From Bacillus sp. EB106-08-02-XG196 (lineage in GTDB: Bacteria > Bacillota > Bacilli > Bacillales > Cytobacillaceae): a stretch of DNA of 64,000 bases. A model generated the notes under the pieces. It ran no database searches and was not told the origin of the DNA. It saw only the letters and a program-made list of their open reading frames with translations. The position numbers were made by a program, and so were the translations under genes. Positions 52,706 to 61,200 of the stretch are shown one piece after another (positions within the stretch are counted from its first letter, which is position 1; every line of letters starts with the position of its first letter). The stretch is from assembly GCF_013396335.1 (NCBI RefSeq), contig NZ_JABWSY010000007.1, forward strand, positions 239,317 to 303,316. The letters are read 5' to 3'.

Positions 52706-53544
52706 TCATGAACACAAAATCGCTTAGGATAGTAATTAAAATTGGCAGCAGTTCGTTAACAAGCCGTCATGGTGAAATTAGCCGGAGGAAAATTGAAAAG
52801 CTTACCAATGAAATTGTCTATCTAAAGGATCATGGATATGAAGTGGTTTTAGTTTCATCAGGTGCGGTTGCTGCTGGTTACCGAAGATTAGGATGTCTAG
52901 AACGCCCAAATACATTACCAGAAAAACAGGCTGCTGCCTCCATTGGCCAAGGATTATTGATGGAATCCTACTCTGAACTTTTTTTATCCCACGGTTATGT
53001 TGCCGCCCAAATACTAATTACCAAAAGTGATTTCTTAGACGAAGATCGTTATAAAAATGTCAGAAACACCTTAAACGTATTATTAGAAAGAGGTATGGTT
53101 CCCATCGTCAATGAGAATGACACCGTTACAAATGATCGCATAAATTTTGGTGACAATGACACACTCTCAGCCAAGGTAGCTGGATTAATAGATGCGGATC
53201 AATTAGTTATTTTGTCTGATATAGATGGGTTATTTAGTGAAGATCCCTCAAAAAGCATCAATGCTAAATTGCTGGAGTATGTAACTGAAATTACTCCAGA
53301 AATCGAAGCTGCTGCGGTTGGTTCCGGGACTATGATTGGAACAGGCGGCATGAAATCAAAAATTGAGGCAGTAAAGATTGCCATGGCCTCAGGAATTACT
53401 ACCTTTCTCGGAAATGCTGCCCGCAAAAATGTAGTCATCGATTGTCTTGCAGGCAAAGCGAAAGGAACCTATTTTAAAAGCGAAAAACCATCAACTTATC
53501 TAAACCATAAGGAAAAATGGATAGCCTTTAACTCAGTACCTTAG
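52702..53544 (+). CDS. proJ: Glutamate 5-kinase lacking a PUA domain
   Basis: A 280-residue amino acid kinase. IVIKIGSSSLT, VVLVSSGAVAAGYRRLG, NENDTVTND, FGDNDTLSAKVAGLIDADQLVILSDIDGLF and GTGGMKSKIEAVKIAMASGITTFLG are all present, so the catalytic domain is complete. Most Bacillus ProB/ProJ proteins are 365-371 residues with a C-terminal PUA domain, which is absent here. Start and preceding stop overlap as ATGA, so it is coupled to the reductase gene. It makes glutamyl phosphate for the next enzyme. Confidence 0.92.
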   Translation: MIMNTKSLRIVIKIGSSSLTSRHGEISRRKIEKLTNEIVYLKDHGYEVVLVSSGAVAAGYRRLGCLERPNTLPEKQAAASIGQGLLMESYSELFLSHGYVAAQILITKSDFLDEDRYKNVRNTLNVLLERGMVPIVNENDTVTNDRINFGDNDTLSAKVAGLIDADQLVILSDIDGLFSEDPSKSINAKLLEYVTEITPEIEAAAVGSGTMIGTGGMKSKIEAVKIAMASGITTFLGNAARKNVVIDCLAGKAKGTYFKSEKPSTYLNHKEKWIAFNSVP

Positions 53545-53590
53545 GAAAAAAAGAAGTTAATATAGAGCCGCAAAAATAGAGGAGGATTTG

Positions 53591-54853
53591 ATGCATTTAT
53601 TAAATGAAAAATTAACGGTAGAAGCTCAGGCGATACAGGCAAAAAAAGCAGGAAAAGTGTTAAGTCTTCTTTCAACAGAAGATAAAAACCAGGCATTATA
53701 TACATTAGCTGAAAGATTGGAAACGGAGTTTGCACTCATCTTACATGGAAATGAAAAGGACTTACAGGTAGGACGTGAAAAAGGTTTTAGCGAAGCCTAT
53801 ATGGACCGTTTGGCATTATCGAAAAAGAGAATCTTTGATTTTTCAAATGGTCTCAGACAGGTTGCGGCGCTTGATGATCCAACCGGAAAGATACTTTTAA
53901 ATCAAAGATTGGATAATGGACTTAGTGTTTCCAAGGTATCGGTCCCATTAGGTGTAATTGGAATGATTTATGAAGCCAGGCCAAATGTAACCGCAGATGC
54001 CACTGGTCTCGCTTTAAAATCTGGAAACGCTATTATCCTTAAAGGCGGTTCATCTGCAATCAACTCAAACAAAGCAATTGTTGATGTCATGCAACGCGCC
54101 CTTAATCATACAAAAGTTCCGAAAGAAGCCGTTCAATTTATTGATAGTACTGAGCGTGAAATTTCACAGCAGTTGTTTACGATGAGAGAACATATCGATG
54201 TTTTAATTCCTCGGGGCGGCGGATCCCTTATTAAAGAAGTGGTAACAAATGCAAGTGTACCAGTCCTAGAAACAGGTGTTGGGAATTGCCATCTTTACAT
54301 TGATTCTGAAGCAGATGCTGAAATGGCATTAAGTGTTCTTGTTAATGCTAAAACAGATCGTCCTGCAGTTTGCAATGCCATTGAAACGGTAATCATTCAT
54401 CGGGAATGGCTAAAAAAACATAAAGAAGACCTCATCAACACATTATCTTCACAAACTATCACTGTGCATGGCGATGAAGAAACGCTATCTGAAATTCCAA
54501 ACGCTGCACTGGCAAATGAAGATGATTGGCAAAATGAATACTTAAGCTTACACATTGCGATGAAAGTTGTTCAACATGTCGACGAAGCAATCGAACATAT
54601 TGAACGATATGGAACAAAGCATTCAGAATCCATTATCACGGATAACAGTGAAACAGCTAATTATTTTCTGCAGCATGTAGACGCAGCAGCCCTTTATCAT
54701 AACGCTTCTACTAGATTTACCGATGGTGCTGCTTTAGGTTTCGGAGCGGAGATTGGAATTTCCACCCAAAAACTTCACGCTCGCGGTCCCATGGGATTAG
54801 AAGCTTTAACAACCGTAAAATATGTTATGAGTGGAAATGGGCAAATACGGTAA
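53591..54853 (+). CDS. proA: Glutamate-5-semialdehyde dehydrogenase
   Basis: A 420-residue NADPH-dependent reductase of glutamyl phosphate. Signatures: VPLGVIGMIYEARPNVTADATGLALKSGNAIILKGG, IDVLIPRGGGSLIKEV, the nucleophile Cys in KTDRPAVCNAIET, and DGAALGFGAEIGISTQKLHARGPMGLEAL. GGAGG lies before the ATG at 53591. It completes the pathway from glutamate to pyrroline-5-carboxylate together with the two upstream genes. Confidence 0.96.
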   Translation: MHLLNEKLTVEAQAIQAKKAGKVLSLLSTEDKNQALYTLAERLETEFALILHGNEKDLQVGREKGFSEAYMDRLALSKKRIFDFSNGLRQVAALDDPTGKILLNQRLDNGLSVSKVSVPLGVIGMIYEARPNVTADATGLALKSGNAIILKGGSSAINSNKAIVDVMQRALNHTKVPKEAVQFIDSTEREISQQLFTMREHIDVLIPRGGGSLIKEVVTNASVPVLETGVGNCHLYIDSEADAEMALSVLVNAKTDRPAVCNAIETVIIHREWLKKHKEDLINTLSSQTITVHGDEETLSEIPNAALANEDDWQNEYLSLHIAMKVVQHVDEAIEHIERYGTKHSESIITDNSETANYFLQHVDAAALYHNASTRFTDGAALGFGAEIGISTQKLHARGPMGLEALTTVKYVMSGNGQIR

Positions 54854-54917
54854 ATATATAATAGTAGATTCTTAATTAATAATATTTATAGAAAATAATC
54901 TGAAAGGTGGTGTTTAC

Positions 54918-55025
54918 ATGGAATATGTTCTTACAGATGCAACTTGGGCATGGCTTATGGTCCCAATGCTATCACTAATTGTACTTTCAGTTGTCACATA
55001 TTTTACTGAAAAAGGAGAGGGTTAA
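54918..55025 (+). CDS. 35-residue single-helix membrane peptide, probable symporter accessory protein
   Basis: A frame of 35 codons with GAAAGGTGGTG upstream, encoding MEYVLTDATWAWLMVPMLS followed by LIVLSVVTYFTEKGEG: one membrane helix and a charged tail. Its stop codon directly abuts the ATG of the proline symporter, and the symporter's ribosome site (GGAGAGG) lies inside its last codons, so the two are tightly coupled. Tiny membrane proteins occur upstream of some sodium-solute symporters in Bacillota. Function as an accessory subunit is inferred from position and topology. Confidence 0.8.
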   Translation: MEYVLTDATWAWLMVPMLSLIVLSVVTYFTEKGEG

Positions 55026-56498
55026 ATGACTATTAACGTACCTACGTTAATTTCAATTATTATTTATTTAGCAGCGATGTTGGTTATTGGTATTATAGCC
55101 GCAAGAATGACGAAAGATTTGAACGATTATGTACTAGGCGGAAGACGGCTCGGTGCAGGAGTTGCTGCCTTGAGTGCAGGGGCTTCAGATATGAGCGGCT
55201 GGTTAATGCTCGGGCTTCCTGGGGCCATGTATATAGGTGGAATGAGCGAAATCTGGCTGCCAATCGGATTATCAGTCGGGGCCTATCTCAATTGGCAATT
55301 TGTCGCAAAACCATTACGGGTTTACACTGAAGTATCAAAAGATTCGATAACGGTTCCTGACTTTTTTGAAAATCGATTCCGTGATCAGTCTAAAATTCTC
55401 CGTGTCGTTTCTGCCATTGTTATTCTTGTATTCTTTACTTTCTATACGTCTTCTAGTCTTGTAGGTGGAGCAATTTTACTTGAGAATTCCTTTGGAATGG
55501 ATTATAAATTGGCCTTGTGGGTTGGAGCAGCAGTTATTCTCTCGTATACTCTTTTCGGAGGATTCTTAGCAGCAAGCTGGACAGATTTTATCCAAGGTAT
55601 TTTAATGTTTTTAGCTTTAATTGTTGTACCTATCGTTGCAATCTTTGAACTTGGCGGATGGAATGAAACTGTTCAAAAAATCGGAGCAATCGATCCAACA
55701 CATCTTAATGTATATTCTGGTGCTACCACAATAGGAGTTATTTCTTTATTAGCTTGGGGTCTAGGCTACTTTGGCCAGCCACATATACTTGTCCGATTTA
55801 TGGGATTAAAGTCAACAAAAGACGTTCCAAAAGCACGTTTAATTGGAATGGTTTGGATGATTCTCTCCCTATTCGGAGCAGTATTTGTCGGATTTGCAGG
55901 TATAGCCTACTTTGCGGATTCACCTCTTCAAAACGCTGAGACCGTTTTTATCATATTCTCACAGGTTTTATTTAATCCATGGGTAGCCGGATTTTTACTC
56001 GCAGCCATTCTCTCAGCAATCATGAGTACAGTTGACTCACAATTACTCGTTTCTTCTAGTGCATTAGCAAACGATTTTTACAAATCACTTTTCCGAAGAA
56101 ACGCTTCTAAAAAAGAAGAAATGATTGTTGGCAGAATTGCTGTTCTAGGAATTGCCATTATTGCAATTCTGTTAGGATACGATCCAGAAAGCAAGGTTCT
56201 CGAACTTGTAAGTTATGCCTGGGCTGGATTTGGGGCAGCCTTTGGACCTGTTATTATTTTAAGTCTTTTCTGGAAACGCATGACAAGAAATGGTGCCCTC
56301 GCTGGGATCATCGTCGGTGCAGTTACCGTTATTGTCTGGTCATCTCTTAAAGGTGGTTTATTTGATCTATATGAATTAGCACCTGGGTTCTTATTTAGTA
56401 GTCTTGCAATTATTATTATCAGCCTAATCGACAAATCTCCTTCTAAGGAGATACAAGAAGAATTCAATAAATATCGCTCTGAGTTAGAGCAAGCTTAA
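55026..56498 (+). CDS. putP: Sodium/proline symporter
   Basis: A 490-residue solute:sodium symporter with about 13 predicted helices. The PutP signatures DLNDYVLGGRRLGAGVAALSAGASDMSGWLMLGLPGA, GYFGQPHILVRFMGLKS and ILSAIMSTVDSQLLVSSSALANDFYK (sodium site) are clear. It imports proline with Na+. Following proline biosynthesis genes rather than putBC catabolic genes, it probably serves osmotic accumulation (OpuE-like) more than use as a nutrient. Confidence 0.94.
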   Translation: MTINVPTLISIIIYLAAMLVIGIIAARMTKDLNDYVLGGRRLGAGVAALSAGASDMSGWLMLGLPGAMYIGGMSEIWLPIGLSVGAYLNWQFVAKPLRVYTEVSKDSITVPDFFENRFRDQSKILRVVSAIVILVFFTFYTSSSLVGGAILLENSFGMDYKLALWVGAAVILSYTLFGGFLAASWTDFIQGILMFLALIVVPIVAIFELGGWNETVQKIGAIDPTHLNVYSGATTIGVISLLAWGLGYFGQPHILVRFMGLKSTKDVPKARLIGMVWMILSLFGAVFVGFAGIAYFADSPLQNAETVFIIFSQVLFNPWVAGFLLAAILSAIMSTVDSQLLVSSSALANDFYKSLFRRNASKKEEMIVGRIAVLGIAIIAILLGYDPESKVLELVSYAWAGFGAAFGPVIILSLFWKRMTRNGALAGIIVGAVTVIVWSSLKGGLFDLYELAPGFLFSSLAIIIISLIDKSPSKEIQEEFNKYRSELEQA

Positions 56499-56508
56499 TC
56501 CTTAAATG

Positions 56509-56535
56509 ACCCCTTGAATTCTCCATTCAGGGGGT
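56509..56535. terminator. Terminator between putP and the convergent gene
   Basis: ACCCCTTGAA and TTCAGGGGGT arms with a seven-base loop, followed by TTATTTATT on the plus strand. It lies between converging genes and may serve both. Confidence 0.8.
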
Positions 56536-56542
56536 TTATTTA

Positions 56543-57229
56543 TTAGTTAAATTTCTTTGCAATTTTAGTATGGGTAACTTCAATTTTACCTGGTAATACA
56601 AAAAGATACTCAATTATATTTTCTAGTAGATCAACTAATAATGAGGTGGTCTCATAATCCATTTCACTTTCTAATTCAAGCATCTTATGTAAGGGTCCAT
56701 CTGTGGCAAGCAACTGGCTCAGCGATTGAATCGGCTTTGCTAAATCCACATGGTTAGGGAGGATTTCTAGTTGTTGTGATAAAGGTTGACCTTTACTTTT
56801 TTCTTTAAGAAAGTGTTTCAGGATACTTTCAATTACACGTTTAGACATAACGGCAGTTGCTGAATTTTCTCTTGTTTGATGAACATTAATGGCTGAGCGA
56901 TAAGCCCTTATAAGATCCTTTGGAATATTAGGCAGACTTTCTATGTGATTAATAAGATGTTTTGACGCTTGGACGTCATATATATAGGTATCTGCATGTT
57001 CCCCTTCATCGTGACCATCCTTCGTCATAATGATAAAAACGGTAGATTTTTTACATGAAGGACAACTAGACTCCGTTAACAATCCATTCTTACTGCTCTG
57101 GAAGTTAGCATTAATCACAAACTCAATAGTATTTCGACACTCTGGGCACTCACTTTGTATGCTCTTTGGTATTTTAACATTCCCATATCTAATATAAGAA
57201 TTGACGGATCCAGGATTGATTCTTCTCAT
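56543..57229 (-). CDS. Zinc-ribbon DUF4145-like protein
   Basis: A 228-residue soluble protein. An N-terminal zinc ribbon uses CPEC (SIQSECPECRNTIEF) and CPSC (ESSCPSCKKSTVF); the helical remainder has LIRAYRSAINVHQTRENSATAVMSKRVIESILKHFLKEKSKG, which recalls the DUF4145 family, often found alone or fused to nucleases. GGGAGG precedes the ATG. It is monocistronic, faces putP tail to tail, and has no neighbour that suggests a role. Confidence 0.7.
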   Translation of the reverse strand: MRRINPGSVNSYIRYGNVKIPKSIQSECPECRNTIEFVINANFQSSKNGLLTESSCPSCKKSTVFIIMTKDGHDEGEHADTYIYDVQASKHLINHIESLPNIPKDLIRAYRSAINVHQTRENSATAVMSKRVIESILKHFLKEKSKGQPLSQQLEILPNHVDLAKPIQSLSQLLATDGPLHKMLELESEMDYETTSLLVDLLENIIEYLFVLPGKIEVTHTKIAKKFN

Positions 57230-57442
57230 ACGTTATCCTCCCGATTATTCCACTTATGTAAATACAATCTCCTAATTTGAATAAATTATTACTTATCTCA
57301 CTAATAGTTTTCCCCTAAAAAGAAAAATATCATATGAACTTAGGCATTTTTTATTCAAATTTAAATTAATTACATTGATTGTTGGTTTAGGACAAGCATA
57401 AGATTAAATAATTATCTTTTTGCTGAAGGGACTGTTCAGCTC

Positions 57443-58369
57443 GTGACTTATATTAGACCGAAGTTAACTGCCTCTTTGTATGGGTTATTGTCGATTAGTT
57501 TTTGGGGAGTTTCTTTTGTATCGACCAAGGCTGTACTAGGAAAGCTGGACCCCTATTCGTTACTTGTTATACGCTTTGGAATCGGAGCATTATTTCTTTT
57601 GTTGCTTTTAGTATTACAGCGTCATCGGCTATATATCTCCATTAAATATGTTCCACATTTAATGGTTTTAGGGATTCTTGGGGTATTTGTTCATCAGATT
57701 CTCCAGGCAACAGCATTGTTAACGATCAACGCTTCTGCTGCAGGATGGCTTATTTCGTTATCCCCCATCTTTACAGTAATCCTTTCGCTACTATTTTTGC
57801 ATAAAAAGATGAACATCCCAAAGGCTGTTGGAATGGTGCTTGCGGTAACGGGTGTCCTTATCGTTACCTCGACACGAAGTGGACATTCCATTCAATTCGC
57901 CATGAATATAGGCTACCTGCTGATGATTCTCAGCACGTTAAACTGGGCTATTTATTCTGTGCTATTAAGAAGTTTAAAAATCCCTTATCCCCCTCTTGTT
58001 GTAACGTTTTATATGTGTTTAGTAGGTTTGATTTTAACTACACCTTTTATTATCCGTAACAGGGGTTGGGAAAACCTTACTTTGCTGGACCATTCGGAGT
58101 GGGCCCATTTGTTGTTTCTTGGTGTCTTTGTATCGGGAATTGCCTATTGGTATTGGGGAAAAGCACTTGAGGTTTTAGAGGCTTCAAAGGTTTCCATGTT
58201 TTTATATTTGGAGCCAATCGCGACTTTAGTTGCTGCTATTATACTTCTACATGAAAAGGTTTTACTCATAAGTGTGGCAGGAGGAATCATAATTATAATA
58301 GGAGTGGTTATCGTTAACGGTCAGTTTGTGCCTATGTTGTTGCGCTTCTTAACGAAAAAACGGCTATAG
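57443..58369 (+). CDS. EamA/DMT family transporter 1
   Basis: A 308-residue membrane protein with ten predicted helices in two EamA repeats (SFWGVSFVSTKAVLGKLDPYSLLVIRFGIGALFLL; TLNWAIYSVLLRSLKIPYPPLVVTFYMCLVGLI). Members export amino acids or metabolites. It starts at GTG; AAGGG is 12 bases upstream, wider than usual, so the start is less certain. It is followed 13 bases later by cysteine dioxygenase, so it might export a cysteine-derived or sulfur compound. Confidence 0.85.
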   Translation: MTYIRPKLTASLYGLLSISFWGVSFVSTKAVLGKLDPYSLLVIRFGIGALFLLLLLVLQRHRLYISIKYVPHLMVLGILGVFVHQILQATALLTINASAAGWLISLSPIFTVILSLLFLHKKMNIPKAVGMVLAVTGVLIVTSTRSGHSIQFAMNIGYLLMILSTLNWAIYSVLLRSLKIPYPPLVVTFYMCLVGLILTTPFIIRNRGWENLTLLDHSEWAHLLFLGVFVSGIAYWYWGKALEVLEASKVSMFLYLEPIATLVAAIILLHEKVLLISVAGGIIIIIGVVIVNGQFVPMLLRFLTKKRL

Positions 58370-58382
58370 GAGGAGAAGCTTT

Positions 58383-58949
58383 ATGACTTTGACAGCTAAG
58401 ATTAAGAATGTTTTAGATTCCTTAAAAAGTCCGTCTAAAGCCGACCTAAAGAATGCATTGTTACAAATTGATTTGAAACTTGAAGATCTTGCACAATTAC
58501 CAGAACCATTTGAAGGAAAGCCTTATAATCGAAAGCTTTTATATAAAAATGAAGAAGTCGAACTGCTTGTGATGAATTGGTCTCAGTTGGAGTGTGCCCC
58601 TCATGATCATGGCAATTCTCACGGCTGGATACAGGTAATTACAGGCACTTCTATAAATTCTGTTTATGAAGTTAAAGGAAATAGCTTACCTAAAGTATTG
58701 TTTTATCAATACCATCATAAAGGTCAATCCTTTTATGCACCCAAAAAGGCTGTCCATAAAATGAAAGCCTCTAACCATTCAGATATGGTCACTCTTCACC
58801 TTTATTCCCCACCCATTACTGGAATGATTGTTTATGACTTACAAAAATGTGCTGCATGTGTAGTGTCAGACGATTGCGGTGCCTGGTGGCCAGATGAACA
58901 ATATCAGAGGATAAAAGAGATAAAATTAAATTCGAAATTAAACAAATGA
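58383..58949 (+). CDS. Cysteine dioxygenase
   Basis: A 188-residue cupin thiol dioxygenase (YubC-like). The iron histidines lie in CAPHDHGNSHGW (His74, His76) and KKAVHKM. Where mammalian enzymes have the cross-linking cysteine after the second histidine, this protein has glycine, as in the bacterial type. It oxidises cysteine to cysteine sulfinate. AGGAGGAG precedes the ATG, 13 bases after the EamA gene, indicating one operon. The C-terminal part also has an unusual CAACVVSDDCGAWW cluster. Confidence 0.88.
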   Translation: MTLTAKIKNVLDSLKSPSKADLKNALLQIDLKLEDLAQLPEPFEGKPYNRKLLYKNEEVELLVMNWSQLECAPHDHGNSHGWIQVITGTSINSVYEVKGNSLPKVLFYQYHHKGQSFYAPKKAVHKMKASNHSDMVTLHLYSPPITGMIVYDLQKCAACVVSDDCGAWWPDEQYQRIKEIKLNSKLNK

Positions 58950-58971
58950 GACCTGGAATCCAGGTCTCATT
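58945..58971 (+). terminator. Terminator overlapping the cysteine dioxygenase stop
   Basis: Twelve-base perfect arms AATGAGACCTGG and CCAGGTCTCATT with a three-base loop, then TGTGTTTTG. Confidence 0.85.
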
Positions 58972-59076
58972 GTGTTTTGAAATTGGTTTTTAATCTTGTT
59001 GAAATAAGATATACTTTTGGGGATATGCTTTATTCAATTTAGGGATCAATAGAAAAACTAAAGGAGATAGGATTGA

Positions 59077-59703
59077 ATGGAATTCTGGGAATCAAGTTTT
59101 ATAGAAAAGAAAACGATGTGGGGATTTGAACCTTCAGACTCCGCAATCTTGACAAAGGACTTTTTCCTTGAAAGGAATGTTAAAGATATACTGATCCCGG
59201 GTATCGGATATGGTAGAAATGCAAAGATTTTTATTGAAAATGGAATAAATGTAACAGGTATTGAGATCTCAAAAACAGCGATTGATTTTGCGAGGCAGAA
59301 CGGGATTGATAGTAGTATTTTTCATGGTTCAGTAACGGACATGCCTTTTGACAACAAACTGTATGACGGTATATTTTGTTATGCACTACTTCACTTATTG
59401 AATGGCCGCGCGCGAGAGAAGTTTATTAAAGATTGCTTCAATCAGTTAAAGCCCAATGGATATATGATTTTTACAACGGTTTCAAAAAAAGCCCCCATGT
59501 TTGGGAAGGGCAAACAACTGGATAAAGACTATTTCGAGATCATGGAAGGCGTGAAAATGTTTTTTTATGATTCTGACTCTATAAAACAAGATTTCGAAAA
59601 ATATGGACTGGTAGAGTTTTCAGAAATTGACGAACCAAATCAGGACATGAAAAATAAACCTTCGATAAACTTTATTCTTGTAAAATGTAAGAAGGAATTA
59701 TAA
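59077..59703 (+). CDS. SAM-dependent methyltransferase
   Basis: A 208-residue class I methyltransferase. ILIPGIGYGRNAKIFIENGINVTGIEIS is the SAM loop with acidic end of strand 2, SVTDMPFDNKLYDGIFCYALLHLL covers motifs II-III, and LKPNGYMIFTTVSKKAPMFGKG follows. It resembles thiopurine/tellurite-type small-molecule methyltransferases (opening WESSFIEKKTMWGFEPSDSA). The substrate cannot be read from sequence. It is monocistronic with a clear terminator. GGAGATAGG precedes the ATG. Confidence 0.85.
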   Translation: MEFWESSFIEKKTMWGFEPSDSAILTKDFFLERNVKDILIPGIGYGRNAKIFIENGINVTGIEISKTAIDFARQNGIDSSIFHGSVTDMPFDNKLYDGIFCYALLHLLNGRAREKFIKDCFNQLKPNGYMIFTTVSKKAPMFGKGKQLDKDYFEIMEGVKMFFYDSDSIKQDFEKYGLVEFSEIDEPNQDMKNKPSINFILVKCKKEL

Positions 59704-59725
59704 GAAGAGATTGATTTAATAAAAT

Positions 59726-59753
59726 GAGCGACTCTCGAAAATGAGAATCGCTC
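59726..59753 (+). terminator. Terminator after the methyltransferase gene
   Basis: GAGCGACTCTC and GAGAATCGCTC arms, with one mismatch and a six-base loop, then TTTTCTATATTTT. Confidence 0.82.
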
Positions 59754-59781
59754 TTTTCTATATTTTGTAATAATTGAGGAA

Positions 59782-59913
59782 TCATTTTTCTTTTGTTTTG
59801 GATTCAATAATTCGTACTAGTTCCTCAATAATATCGTTTAACCTCATCATGCTTGTATCTTTCCTAAGAATATTGGAAGTTTTATAAATCAAAATTTCTT
59901 CTTGCTCTCTCAC
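59782..59913 (-). CDS. Small charged protein of 43 residues
   Basis: A short frame starting at GTG with GGAGG exactly seven bases upstream. It encodes MREQEEILIYKTSNILRKD followed by TSMMRLNDIIEELVRIIESKTKEK, an amphipathic, highly charged helix pair. No family is recognised; the size and helical character recall small Bacillus regulators such as Spo0E-like peptides, but the SQELD motif is absent. The quality of the ribosome site is the main support. Confidence 0.55.
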   Translation of the reverse strand: MREQEEILIYKTSNILRKDTSMMRLNDIIEELVRIIESKTKEK

Positions 59914-60261
59914 AAAAATGCCTCCATTCTTATTAAAATGATAACTCTAATAATTATTAATTCTTTACCTATATGTGTAATTTACATATATGTTAACTTA
60001 TTTTCCCCTTGTTTGTAAATTAGATTTGTAATTTTTTCTTTATAAAATAAACCATAGAATTAGACGACAAAAACTTTCCAATCTTTGTTTTTCGCTAGTA
60101 GAATTACTCATAAATACTCACTTATAGGGAGGAACCCTCGCATTTCATAAGAAAGTGACGATGAAAACTCTTCATACCCAAACAGGAAAGAAGGATCGGG
60201 TATTGAATTATACATACACATGGTAAATAACCTTGTAACTATTCGGAAAGGTTGTGAGTTT
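59914..60261. other. Intergenic region, little recognised
   Basis: This AT-rich 348-base stretch separates the small charged protein from the unknown 232-residue protein. A 21-codon frame at 60161-60226 (MKTLHTQTGKKDRVLNYTYTW) has only a weak ribosome site and may be a leader peptide or chance. I see no clear consensus promoter or hairpin. Confidence 0.4.
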
Positions 60262-60960
60262 ATGAGACTTCTGGATGTACAGCCAAAGAAAAACTTCAGC
60301 TACATCTTCGTTCAATTTCCAGGAATGAAAATGAATGTCCCTATGCTCTCGAACAATGAGGGAAAGGTGGTGAATGAAGATGTTGCTTTGTGTGTCCAAA
60401 TAAACAGCAAAGAAAAGGTTAATAATTTGTACCTAGTACGCACACAGAGTATAAACCCCTTTGACTTCACAGATGAAGAAATTGGAGCTAATGTATTTTT
60501 TCGAGTCATCAAGAAAAAAGAAACCTCTCCAGACTCACCCACGAAAGAATCCGAAGATTTCGTCACGTTTATTACAGATGAAGTGTCTGTTGTGCAAAAG
60601 AAAACGGATACAGCATATGACTTCGTCTTAGTTTTAAATAAACGTGAAATTGGAATAGTCGCTTCGATTGAAGAAGAAGTTTTACAAACAGAAAAAGTAC
60701 CAGTGATACTTTATGAAGAGTTGAAAGAAAGTGTCAAAGTTGAAACAGTTAAAAAGGTAAATATGATTGTCTTCGGAAGGAGGGCCAAAAAGAAGATATT
60801 CTTTGGAGGCCATGTCTTTCAAGATACTGAAGTTATAGATCCAATTCGAATGTTTTTTGAGGGTATTAAAAGAAAAGTTATGGTATTCTCCCCTGCCGCA
60901 TTAGACTTTATCGGTCCAGGTGATCGTAACCAACCCATTTTTATCATGAGGGGAGGCTAA
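60262..60960 (+). CDS. Protein of unknown function
   Basis: A 232-residue soluble protein rich in beta structure and charge (MRLLDVQPKKNFSYIFVQFPGMKMNVPMLSN ... FGRRAKKKIFFGGHVFQDTEVIDPIRMFFEGIKRKVMVF). No signal peptide, membrane helix, cysteine motif or known domain is evident. I start at the ATG at 60262 with AAAGG ten bases upstream; an ATG 14 codons earlier lacks a ribosome site. It stands alone between intergenic gaps. Confidence 0.7.
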   Translation: MRLLDVQPKKNFSYIFVQFPGMKMNVPMLSNNEGKVVNEDVALCVQINSKEKVNNLYLVRTQSINPFDFTDEEIGANVFFRVIKKKETSPDSPTKESEDFVTFITDEVSVVQKKTDTAYDFVLVLNKREIGIVASIEEEVLQTEKVPVILYEELKESVKVETVKKVNMIVFGRRAKKKIFFGGHVFQDTEVIDPIRMFFEGIKRKVMVFSPAALDFIGPGDRNQPIFIMRGG

Positions 60961-61113
60961 AAGCGTTATCTAAAAAGGAAAAGACAATTTCATAATCGTA
61001 AACAAATCGAAACATAAGGATTACAAGGATAATCCTTCTCGATTGAATAGATATGAAAAATATTAAGGAAAGGAATAAACATTAAAGGAGAATGAAGGAA
61101 ATTTATATATATT

Positions 61114-61145
61114 AAAAAGACTTAACCATGGGGTTAAGTCTTTTT
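61114..61145. terminator. Bidirectional terminator between converging genes
   Basis: Fourteen-base perfect arms with cores GACTTAACC and GGTTAAGTC and loop ATGG carry A and T runs on their outer sides, so they work in both directions. Confidence 0.9.
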
Positions 61146-61200
61146 TATTTAATGTTTCATTCCTATTAAACCTACGTTTTCACCATTTGACTTACATTTA

